Below the pieces are notes generated by a model that ran no database searches, was not told the origin of the DNA, and saw only the letters and a program-made list of their open reading frames with translations. Position numbers and translations under genes: made by a program. From Patescibacteria group bacterium (GTDB taxonomy: Bacteria > Patescibacteriota > Gracilibacteria > Peribacterales > Peribacteraceae), in the NCBI GenBank assembly GCA_018818235.1, contig JAHISE010000050.1, forward strand, positions 1 to 5,582: a DNA stretch of 5,582 bases, in the 5' to 3' direction. Shown piece by piece: positions 1 through 5,540 of the stretch; within the stretch, counting starts at the first letter, position 1; each line of letters begins with the position of its first letter.

Positions 1-93
1 GAAGATATCATCCAAAAATATGTTCAAAATCAAGGTAAGAACTACAAAAAGCTTTATCGAACTGACCTTAGCCAACAATTATCTCTGTTCTAG
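1..93 (+). CDS. C-terminal end of an unidentified protein with a sliding-clamp-binding tail (partial)
   Basis: The first frame is open from the window edge for 30 codons and stops at TAG (91-93). The fragment is hydrophilic, rich in Lys, Gln and Tyr, and ends in Q-L-S-L-F as its last five residues. Q-L-[S/D]-L-F is the established consensus of the bacterial DnaN (beta clamp) binding pentapeptide, which often lies at the extreme C-terminus of clamp partners such as translesion polymerases, MutS and Hda. My inference is a DNA replication or repair protein that docks on the clamp; the family cannot be named from 30 residues. The stop lies 16 nt before a GC-rich hairpin, as expected for a gene end. 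A chance open frame of this length is possible, which limits confidence. Confidence 0.5.
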   Translation, partial: EDIIQKYVQNQGKNYKKLYRTDLSQQLSLF

Positions 94-109
94 CAAGAAA
101 CTGTGTAGA

Positions 110-134
110 TACCGCGTGGGCTTGCCCCGCGGTA
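110..134. repeat. GC-rich REP-like hairpin
   Basis: Arms TACCGCG and CGCGGTA enclose GGG-CTTG-CCC, giving a 10-bp stem with one bulged T and a CTTG tetraloop. It starts 16 nt after the stop of the left-edge gene. No strong T-run follows, so it is not a canonical intrinsic terminator, although it could block 3' exonucleases or weakly terminate. Its GC content is far above that of the genes around it, which suggests a dispersed palindromic repeat. No second copy occurs in this window. Confidence 0.6.
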
Positions 135-156
135 GTTCATTTCTCCAAAATCGAGG

Positions 157-216
157 CCTCCCTCTCCCTGTAGTACCCAAAGGGCATCTTCGAGGAGATG
201 GCCGGGGAGAGGGAGT
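157..216. repeat. Inverted-repeat element with CTCCCTCTCCC arms
   Basis: Perfect 11-bp arms, CTCCCTCTCCC (158-168) and GGGAGAGGGAG (205-215), enclose 36 nt. Inside is a smaller hairpin (CATCT 185-189, AGATG 196-200). The CCCTCTCC/GGAGAGGG arm motif is shared with the larger element after recA (2560-2713), so the two probably belong to one superfamily of GC-rich palindromic spacers. The element lies between the converging ends of the left-edge gene and the lipoprotein gene. A short perfect inverted repeat, TGCCA-A-TGGCA (223-233), follows it. Any open frame across it is an artefact of low-complexity sequence. Confidence 0.65.
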
Positions 217-259
217 ATAATATGCCAATGGCAAACTAAATCTCAATGCAGGGACCATC

Positions 260-1189
260 TCATTCACACACCTTCTCCTCCTCCCCCACCCATTCATCAC
301 TCAACGTAAACCTCTGCGAGCACGCCTGATCCCCTTCTTCCCATCTTAATTCCACACTATCCTCAAACACGATCAACTTCACCATATCCTTAGAATCGAT
401 ACTGGCTCCCAAAGGTCCCTGAACGCCATGCACAATCCCCTCTTTAAAAGAAATGATTGTCTTACCGTTTATATCGGCAATGGCAAATGTATCTATATCA
501 GCCGAAAAAACAGCTCCCGTTTCCGTTGATCCCATAAATGGTTCCTCAGGATTCGGATCAATGATGACAAGTTCCTCTTCTTCATCCCCTGTCAGGTTAT
601 AGCGGAACGCAATATCAGCTTCAGGAGTCAGTATCGAGGCTCTTAATGAATTCCTTACACCCTCTTCTTTTCTTCTTTTTGCAGCATACATCTCACGTTT
701 ATTAATTTCACTTTCCGTCCAAGCAGCATATTCCTGATTATATGATTCAACCTCATCTTCGTTCATACCCATATAAAAGTGGAGCTGCCCGCTTGCGGTT
801 TTCATAGTCTCCCCCTCCCCTACCATTGCTCTAATGTCTAACATGAACGGAGCCTTCTGCCAATCCTCCTGTGATGCCAGACTAAAACGTGCAATTGTCG
901 CTCCCGATTCAGTTACTATTGATTTTCTCCCCAGTGGCATTCTTCTGTCATCCGGACTAAACCACGTTGCCTGAACATTTGTTTCATCATTAACTTTTTT
1001 GAACGCTACAACCGCAACCAGATTTCTTTCATCCAGTTCAAATGATTCTTTGAATTCAAGATTATCAAGATCGGTAGTTAATGTTCCCGAACTAATGCCG
1101 ATGAATTCAATCATTGCGGCTTCTTCTTTGGGTCCACCGCAGGCTGTTAGTAATAATGAGATTAATACAAGTGGGGTGAGGTTTTTCAT
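260..1189 (-). CDS. Predicted lipoprotein of unknown function
   Basis: The product is 309 residues from the chosen start. The N-terminus reads MKN, then a short hydrophobic stretch, then the lipobox L-T-A-C followed by GG. This is a type II signal peptide with the lipidated Cys at residue 17, so the mature protein should be anchored on the outer face of the cell membrane. After a probable beta-rich domain (about residues 25-135) comes a charged helical segment (about 140-185, many Glu, Lys and Arg), then an acidic C-terminal domain. Two Cys lie near the C-terminus (290 and 308) and could form a disulfide outside the cell. I recognise no catalytic motif or named family. An in-frame ATG six codons upstream (1207) is possible, but it puts Ser and Pro residues before the Lys of the signal peptide. 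Neither start has a Shine-Dalgarno sequence. The stop is TGA. A TATAAA (1241-1236, minus strand) is a possible -10 box without a good -35. The gene diverges from recA. Confidence 0.85.
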   Translation of the reverse strand: MKNLTPLVLISLLLTACGGPKEEAAMIEFIGISSGTLTTDLDNLEFKESFELDERNLVAVVAFKKVNDETNVQATWFSPDDRRMPLGRKSIVTESGATIARFSLASQEDWQKAPFMLDIRAMVGEGETMKTASGQLHFYMGMNEDEVESYNQEYAAWTESEINKREMYAAKRRKEEGVRNSLRASILTPEADIAFRYNLTGDEEEELVIIDPNPEEPFMGSTETGAVFSADIDTFAIADINGKTIISFKEGIVHGVQGPLGASIDSKDMVKLIVFEDSVELRWEEGDQACSQRFTLSDEWVGEEEKVCE

Positions 1190-1243
1190 AGGGGGAGATG
1201 GTAGCATTAAGTGTGTTTGGAGTGCCAGTGAGAATTTTATAAT

Positions 1244-1316
1244 GGAATATTAGAGTATTAGAATACTGGGTATGTCTATATTGATGAGGCCCAATATTCC
1301 AGTATTCCAGTATTCC
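1244..1316. repeat. Inverted pair of octamer tandem arrays
   Basis: The left arm (1244-1270) is three 8-bp units, GGAATATT, AGAGTATT and AGAATACT, then GGG. The right arm (1290-1316) is the same design on the other strand: read in reverse complement, it is GGAATACT twice, GGAATATT, then GGG. The loop is 19 nt. In plus-strand RNA the arms would give 21 Watson-Crick pairs, 3 G-U pairs and 3 mismatches over 27 positions. A third array in direct orientation lies just after mraY (5384-5409), so this is a dispersed repeat family. It sits between the divergent lipoprotein and recA genes, next to the region where a lipoprotein promoter would be. Confidence 0.75.
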
Positions 1317-1380
1317 AACACTGGTGCACATGTATACACCACCACTTTCCATTCCCCCATGCAAGCCCATATACTTGCCC

Positions 1381-1396
1381 TATCAATTAATTGATA
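1381..1396. promoter_or_regulatory. 16-bp perfect palindrome upstream of recA
   Basis: TATCAATTAATTGATA is a perfect 16-bp palindrome ending 51 nt before the recA start. Its 13-nt right part, CAATTAATTGATA (1384-1396), recurs exactly upstream of dnaB at 2788-2800. It could be the operator of a dimeric regulator shared by the two genes, or an AT-rich upstream promoter element. It does not resemble a known LexA box. AT-rich palindromes also arise by chance, so the regulatory role is inferred. Confidence 0.4.
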
Positions 1397-1400
1397 TATC

Positions 1401-1429
1401 TTGGTGTACGAACAATCACCTTTTAATAT
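1401..1429 (+). promoter_or_regulatory. Candidate recA promoter
   Basis: TTGGTG (1401-1406) and TAATAT (1424-1429) are separated by 17 nt; they match the sigma-70-type consensus boxes at 3 and 4 of 6 positions. Transcription would begin near 1436, leaving a leader of only about 12 nt before the ATG at 1448. The match is modest. An alternative arrangement uses the TTGATA at 1391-1396 that is shared with the dnaB promoter. Confidence 0.35.
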
Positions 1430-1447
1430 TTATCCCAATCCTCTACC

Positions 1448-2554
1448 ATGCCCAAGTCATCTGCTTCCCATAAAACAATCATGACCCACTCCAAAACTGA
1501 TTCCAAATCAAAAAAAGATTCCAAAAATGATGCAATTACAGCAGCGCTCGCACAAATAGAAAAACAATACGGAGAAGGTGCAATTATGGAAATGAATAAA
1601 GATAATGTGGTAAATCTGGAAAGATTCCCCTCGGGGTCACTTTCGCTTGATATTGCTCTTGGCGGCGGTCTCCCCGCAGGACGTGTTGTGGAGATATTCG
1701 GTCCGGAATCATCAGGAAAAACAACACTGGCGCTTCACGCAATAGCAGAAAGACAGAAAACAGGAGGAAAAGCTGCATTCATAGATGCAGAGCATGCTCT
1801 TGATGTTCAATATGCCGGCAAAATAGGAGTTGATGTGGGTAAATTGCTTGTTTCCCAGCCTGACGACGGCGAACAGGCACTGGAGATCACCGAAACACTT
1901 GTACGCTCCGGTGCTATAGATATTATTGTTATTGATTCCGTTGCAGCACTCACGCCCAGAGCGGAGATAGAAGGAATGATGGGTGACAGCCACATGGGGC
2001 TTCAGGCAAGACTTATGAGTCAAGCACTGAGAAAACTAACATCAATAGTTTCTAAAACAAGCTGCACAATTATATTTATCAATCAAATGAGGATGAAAAT
2101 AGGAATAATGTTTGGCAATCCCGAAACAACAACCGGAGGAAATGCACTTAAGTTCTACTCATCCATCAGAATTGATGTTCGCAGAATAGATAAAATTCTG
2201 GAAAAGATACCCGGAACAACAGAAGGACAACAGACATCAACCACATCAAAAAGCTCTGCCAATATGCAGGAGATTGTAGGAAACAGAACAAGAGCTAAGA
2301 TAGTAAAGAACAAGATCGCTCCCCCATTCCGCCAGGCTGAATTTGACATTCTATACGCTCAGGGAATATCTAAAGAAGGCGATATTCTTGATCTTGGAGT
2401 CAAATACAATGTAATAGAAAGAGCAGGAGCCTATTATCGAAGAGGTGAAGAAACACTGGGGCAAGGACGTGAAATGGCAAGGCAGTATCTTAAGGATAAT
2501 CCGAAGATAAGTGCGGAGTTGGAGAAGGAGATTAGGAAATGTGCATTGATCTGA
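1448..2554 (+). CDS. recA: RecA recombinase
   Basis: RecA is the ATP-dependent DNA strand-exchange protein that forms filaments on single-stranded DNA for recombinational repair and the SOS response. The 368-residue product has Walker A GPESSGKT (85-92), Walker B in the run ending VIDS (161-164), loop L1 around GDSHMG (179-184), and loop L2 with FINQ and GNPETTTGG (210-231). The N-terminal QIEKQ helix is at 36-40, about 19 residues later than in E. coli, after a Ser/Lys-rich extension; Met12 (1481) is an alternative start. Two oddities stand out. An insertion of about 20 residues, rich in Ser, Thr and Gln, lies between R-R-I (245-247) and V-G-N-R (277-280). The acidic C-terminal tail of E. 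coli RecA is missing, because the protein ends soon after the E-K-E-I-R helix. No Shine-Dalgarno precedes the ATG. The TGA stop is 5 nt before a large palindromic element. Identity is certain. Confidence 0.98.
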   Translation: MPKSSASHKTIMTHSKTDSKSKKDSKNDAITAALAQIEKQYGEGAIMEMNKDNVVNLERFPSGSLSLDIALGGGLPAGRVVEIFGPESSGKTTLALHAIAERQKTGGKAAFIDAEHALDVQYAGKIGVDVGKLLVSQPDDGEQALEITETLVRSGAIDIIVIDSVAALTPRAEIEGMMGDSHMGLQARLMSQALRKLTSIVSKTSCTIIFINQMRMKIGIMFGNPETTTGGNALKFYSSIRIDVRRIDKILEKIPGTTEGQQTSTTSKSSANMQEIVGNRTRAKIVKNKIAPPFRQAEFDILYAQGISKEGDILDLGVKYNVIERAGAYYRRGEETLGQGREMARQYLKDNPKISAELEKEIRKCALI

Positions 2555-2559
2555 ATCCC

Positions 2560-2713
2560 CTCTCCACTTGCCCTTTCCTCTCCCCCTAGCCCCCTCTCCA
2601 TGGGAGAGGGGGAACTCTGCCATAGGAGAGAACAAGCTTTGAATTCTCCAATAGCGAAGCTCCCCCTCTCCCCTCGGGAGAGGGGCTGGGGGAGAGGGAA
2701 GACAAGTGGAGAG
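2560..2713. repeat. 154-bp GC-rich near-palindromic element
   Basis: The ends are perfect 11-bp inverted repeats, CTCTCCACTTG (2560-2570) and CAAGTGGAGAG (2703-2713). They are symmetric about a central AAGCTT (2634-2639). Each half holds its own perfect 10-bp hairpin with a 3-nt loop: CCCCCTCTCC with GGAGAGGGGG (2590-2612) and CCCCTCTCCC with GGGAGAGGGG (2663-2685). The inner flanks (about 2613-2630 and 2644-2661) also pair imperfectly. The element can therefore fold as one long hairpin or as two short ones. It fills much of the recA-dnaB spacer, starting 5 nt after the recA stop. No transposase or clear target duplication is visible. The size and terminal repeats resemble a MITE or a REP doublet, and open frames across it are spurious. 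No T-run follows, so any terminator role would be non-canonical. Confidence 0.8.
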
Positions 2714-2787
2714 AGGCAAATAACATATAAACACTTATTCCACATTCCACCAACACACCTCACATCAAATAAACTTCCCCGCAATAC

Positions 2788-2800
2788 CAATTAATTGATA
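2788..2800. promoter_or_regulatory. Copy of the recA-upstream motif before dnaB
   Basis: CAATTAATTGATA is identical to 1384-1396 upstream of recA and contains the 10-bp palindrome CAATTAATTG. Its last six bases form the likely -35 box of dnaB. A second shared word, ACAATCAC, follows 17 nt later here (2818-2825) and 15 nt later at recA (1412-1419). Two ordered shared words suggest a common promoter architecture or a common regulator for the two genes. Confidence 0.45.
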
Positions 2801-2822
2801 GAAACCAAAACAACTCTACAAT
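2795..2822 (+). promoter_or_regulatory. Candidate dnaB promoter
   Basis: TTGATA (2795-2800), a 16-nt spacer, then TACAAT (2817-2822): each box matches the sigma-70-type consensus at 5 of 6 positions. This is the best promoter in the window. The -10 box ends only 12 nt before the ATG at 2835, so transcription would start about 5 nt before the start codon. The mRNA would be nearly leaderless, in keeping with the absence of a Shine-Dalgarno sequence. Confidence 0.55.
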
Positions 2823-2834
2823 CACATTCCCGCC

Positions 2835-4196
2835 ATGCCACAAAGTAGCCCGCCAACTACGTCGATAAGCACTCAGCCTCACTCTTTGGAGGTAGAACGC
2901 ACAGTTATTGGTGCTCTCCTGATGGATCCTGATGCCATTATCAAGGTAACAGATTTTCTTCGACCGGAGGACTTTTACGATCCCACTCTCAGAGAAATAT
3001 TCAGTGCTATTTTCGATCTATATCAGGAACACGAGCCTGTGGATTTTGTAACAGTATCCAACAAGCTCAAGGATAATAAGAAAATTCAGGACATAGGAGG
3101 AAGCGGATATTTGGCTCAGATAGCTTCGGAAGTACCAACATCATCTCATATTTACCAGTATGGACAAATTGTAAAAACAAAAGCCATACACAGACGAATT
3201 ATAGAAGCAGGGCAAAAAATAACAGGCATGGGATACGAAGAAGGTAAACATATTCCGGAGCTGCTGGAAGAAGTTGAGAAAACCGTATTTGCGATATCCA
3301 ATACATATCTAAAAGATAAATTTATGCACATCAGGGATATTTTGGAAATGCGATATGAACGCTTTGCGGAATTGCACGAATCAGATGATGAAGACATTCT
3401 TAAGGGAGTTCCGACAGGATTTCAGGCTATTGACCTAAAATTATCAGGTCTGCAACCAAGCGATCTTGTAATCATTGCAGCCAGACCAAGTATGGGCAAA
3501 ACAAGCCTTGCTCTTAATATTGCTCAAAATGCAGCTATTAAGCAGGGGAAAAATGTAGGAATCTTTTCACTTGAAATGAGCAAAGAACAACTCGTAGACA
3601 GATTATTCGCGTCAATGCTTGGAGTCGATTCATGGAAATTACAACGTGGAAAACTGGAGGATAGCGATTTCCAAAACATGGGGCCTATTATGGATGAACT
3701 GAATAAGGCTAATATATTTATAGACGATTCCGTAATTTCCTCCATGCCGGAGCTGCGAGCCAAAGCCCGCAGACTTCAGATGGAACACGGACTTGACCTG
3801 CTAATTGTCGACTACCTTCAGCTTATGAGTACGGGAAATATGAGCTACGCTGGAAATCGCGTGCAGGAAATCTCCGAAATATCACGTTCACTCAAACAAT
3901 TGGCACGCGAACTCCGTGTACCAATTATGGCTCTATCACAGCTTTCCAGAGCAGTAGAAAACCGTCCGGGTAACATACCTCAGCTTTCCGATCTTCGTGA
4001 ATCAGGATCCATCGAGCAAGATGCTGATGTGGTACTTATGATGTACAGGGAAGACTATTACGAAGAAGACTCAGACAGACCGGGAATGACCGATATTTAT
4101 ATCAGGAAACACAGAAACGGTCCTATAGGCAGAGTTGAGCTCATGTTTAAGAAGGAGCAAATGAGGTTTTATGATGTGGATAAAGTTCATTCATAA
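2835..4196 (+). CDS. dnaB: Replicative DNA helicase DnaB
   Basis: DnaB is the hexameric 5'-to-3' helicase that unwinds DNA at the replication fork and loads with primase. The 453-residue product is typical in length. The N-terminal helical, primase-interacting domain spans about residues 15-130, starting at the H-S-L-E-V-E-R segment. A linker leads to the RecA-like ATPase domain from about 190. Visible motifs are Walker A ARPSMGKTS (216-224), catalytic Glu in SLEMS (Glu247), Walker B LLIVDYLQL (322-330), the SQLSRAVENR and DLRESGSIEQDAD segments (368-398), and KHRNGP (425-430) carrying the arginine-finger region. No intein is present, although DnaB is a common intein host. The start has no Shine-Dalgarno but follows a good promoter at very short distance. 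The stop is TAA. Separate spacers of 280 nt upstream and 125 nt downstream argue that it is transcribed on its own. Confidence 0.98.
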   Translation: MPQSSPPTTSISTQPHSLEVERTVIGALLMDPDAIIKVTDFLRPEDFYDPTLREIFSAIFDLYQEHEPVDFVTVSNKLKDNKKIQDIGGSGYLAQIASEVPTSSHIYQYGQIVKTKAIHRRIIEAGQKITGMGYEEGKHIPELLEEVEKTVFAISNTYLKDKFMHIRDILEMRYERFAELHESDDEDILKGVPTGFQAIDLKLSGLQPSDLVIIAARPSMGKTSLALNIAQNAAIKQGKNVGIFSLEMSKEQLVDRLFASMLGVDSWKLQRGKLEDSDFQNMGPIMDELNKANIFIDDSVISSMPELRAKARRLQMEHGLDLLIVDYLQLMSTGNMSYAGNRVQEISEISRSLKQLARELRVPIMALSQLSRAVENRPGNIPQLSDLRESGSIEQDADVVLMMYREDYYEEDSDRPGMTDIYIRKHRNGPIGRVELMFKKEQMRFYDVDKVHS

Positions 4197-4201
4197 GGAT
4201 A

Positions 4202-4310
4202 ATTATGATGTTAGAATACTCAAAGAGTCGCTAGTCGCTTGTCACTAGTCTCAATATATGCAGACCAGTGACAAGTGACCAGTGACTAGTGACCCCCAAC
4301 ACATCATAAT
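4202..4310. repeat. Heptamer inverted array framed by 10-bp inverted repeats
   Basis: ATTATGATGT (4202-4211) and its perfect complement ACATCATAAT (4301-4310) bracket the spacer. Inside, the left arm (4227-4250) is 7-bp units of the form GTCRCTN (GTCGCTA, GTCGCTT, GTCACTA, then GTC). The right arm (4263-4293) is the complementary array CAGTGAC, AAGTGAC, CAGTGAC, TAGTGAC. Positions 4227-4250 and 4263-4286 form a 24-position stem with 20 Watson-Crick pairs, 2 G-U pairs and 2 mismatches around a 12-nt loop. The structure starts 5 nt after the dnaB stop. Heptamer short tandem repeats are an established class in cyanobacteria; this one is similar in design but not shown to be related. Confidence 0.75.
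4282..4310 (+). promoter_or_regulatory. Candidate mraY promoter inside the repeat
   Basis: GTGACT (4282-4287), a 17-nt spacer, then CATAAT (4305-4310) match the consensus at 4 and 5 of 6 positions. The -35 box would come from the heptamer array and the -10 box from the right 10-bp inverted repeat. The -10 ends 11 nt before the ATG at 4322, again implying an almost leaderless mRNA. Co-transcription from dnaB remains possible. Confidence 0.35.
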
Positions 4311-4321
4311 ACCTATATCCC

Positions 4322-5380
4322 ATGCCACTACCTATAATCCCCTTCCGTCCCGAAATCCCACTTATAGCAATCCTCGGTTATACCTTCTTCGCATTCGTTG
4401 CAGGTCTTACTCTCACCACTCCATTTTTACTGTTTTTAAAAAGAAACCGGTTGGGCAAGCAATTAAGAGTAGAAACAATAGACGGCAGAACTCCATCTGT
4501 GTTTCGCAAATATCATCAAGATAAATGGGGAACACCTACCATGGGAGGAATTCTGATTTGGACATCCATACTTCTGACTGTTTTCTTTTCACGAATACTT
4601 TCATTCTTTGGTGCCGTTGAACATTCGCTTCTTCAGAGAGGACAAGTTTATCTTCCATTATTTACACTCCTTACACTTGGAGCACTTGGTGCGGTTGATG
4701 ATTACATAAACATTCTAGGTTCAGGTAAACGTGGACTAAGCTGGCTGCCAAAACTGTTATTTCTGATAATAATAGGATTATGCGGGTTATATTGGTTCTA
4801 CTTCAAGCTTGGTTATAATCAAATACATGTTCCGTTTTACGGATCTTATGAAGTAGGCCTCTGGTATGTACCAATATTCCTTTTTATTCTAATAGGAACT
4901 GCGAATGCTGTTAATGTGACGGACGGACTTGATGGGCTGGCTGGCGGGCTGCTAGTAATTGCCTTCGGATCATTTGCGGTGCTTTCGTTCTTGGCAGAAC
5001 TATATGTACTTGCGGCTTTTTGTGGAGTTTGCGTCGGAGCGGTCGCTGCATTCCTATGGCACAATGTTCCTCCTGCACTTTTCTTTATGGGAGATACGGG
5101 ATCACTGGCACTCGGCGGAACTCTTGGAGTTATAGCATTGATGACAGACAACGTACTGATATTGCCTTTTGTTGGCTTCATTTTTGTAATAGAAATGCTC
5201 TCCGTAATCATTCAATTAACAAGTAAAAAATTCAGAGGCGGTAAAAAAGTGTTTAAAGCTGCGCCAATACATCACCACTTCGAAGCATTGGATTGGGGAG
5301 AAAGTAAAGTGACAATGAGGCTTTGGATAGTTGGAATGTTTATGGCATTTTTAGGGATTATTATTGGGATAGTGGGATAA
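4322..5380 (+). CDS. mraY: Phospho-N-acetylmuramoyl-pentapeptide transferase MraY
   Basis: MraY transfers phospho-MurNAc-pentapeptide from its UDP carrier to undecaprenyl phosphate, making lipid I, the first membrane step of peptidoglycan synthesis. The 352-residue product is close to the usual 320-360 and strongly hydrophobic, in keeping with about ten membrane helices. Family signatures are intact: KWGTPTMGG (68-76), the Asp pair in VDDY (Asp126-Asp127), NAVNVTDGLDGLAGG (195-209), the GDTGSLALGG segment (257-266) with the catalytic-site Asp258, and the HHHFE motif (317-321). All expected acidic and His residues are present, so it should be active. No other mur or fts gene is visible beside it, except possibly the unidentified gene starting at 5541. 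The start has no Shine-Dalgarno and follows a C-rich leader. The stop is TAA, and an octamer array begins 3 nt later. Confidence 0.98.
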   Translation: MPLPIIPFRPEIPLIAILGYTFFAFVAGLTLTTPFLLFLKRNRLGKQLRVETIDGRTPSVFRKYHQDKWGTPTMGGILIWTSILLTVFFSRILSFFGAVEHSLLQRGQVYLPLFTLLTLGALGAVDDYINILGSGKRGLSWLPKLLFLIIIGLCGLYWFYFKLGYNQIHVPFYGSYEVGLWYVPIFLFILIGTANAVNVTDGLDGLAGGLLVIAFGSFAVLSFLAELYVLAAFCGVCVGAVAAFLWHNVPPALFFMGDTGSLALGGTLGVIALMTDNVLILPFVGFIFVIEMLSVIIQLTSKKFRGGKKVFKAAPIHHHFEALDWGESKVTMRLWIVGMFMAFLGIIIGIVG

Positions 5381-5383
5381 AAT

Positions 5384-5409
5384 GGAATATTGGAGTATTG
5401 GAATATTGG
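5384..5409. repeat. Octamer tandem array after mraY
   Basis: Three 8-bp units, GGAATATT, GGAGTATT and GGAATATT, are followed by GG. With the three preceding bases (AAT), it matches 1241-1269 at 26 of 29 positions, showing that both are copies of one dispersed repeat. Unlike the copy upstream of recA, this one has no inverted partner visible in the window. The rest of the spacer (5410-5540) is AT-rich with no clear structure. Confidence 0.7.
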
Positions 5410-5540
5410 TCTATAGCGACTCAGACTTTTATTTATGCTCTTTATACTGCTTTTAGTTAATAATTCCGAAAAATTCACTGTGCTTTTGTTATGCAATCTC
5501 GTACTCCATAGCCATTAGAAATAGATTTGTTAATAATTTA

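Noticed and set aside
79..300. Short frames across the 94-259 spacer and the start of the lipoprotein gene
   Set aside because: They read through hairpin repeats and have Pro/Arg-rich, non-protein-like sequence.
1407..1420. Possible LexA (SOS) box before recA
   Set aside because: Only a CGAAC half-site is present; no matching inverted half at the right spacing.
2552..2554. TGA recoded as glycine, as in Gracilibacteria
   Set aside because: TGA ends recA and the lipoprotein at natural C-termini, and read-through enters repeat or soon stops.
2590..2685. Intrinsic terminator after recA
   Set aside because: Strong hairpins, but no T-run follows either of them; kept as a repeat only.
2351..2794. 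Open frames on both strands across 2560-2713
   Set aside because: They are low-complexity translations of the palindromic repeat, overlap the recA end, and show no codon or domain signal.
4227..4293. CRISPR array
   Set aside because: Units are 7 bp, contiguous and inverted, without spacers or cas genes.
4846..5211. Minus-strand frame of 121 codons inside mraY
   Set aside because: It is an antisense shadow of a fully conserved membrane protein gene, with Ser/Thr/Pro-rich noise sequence.
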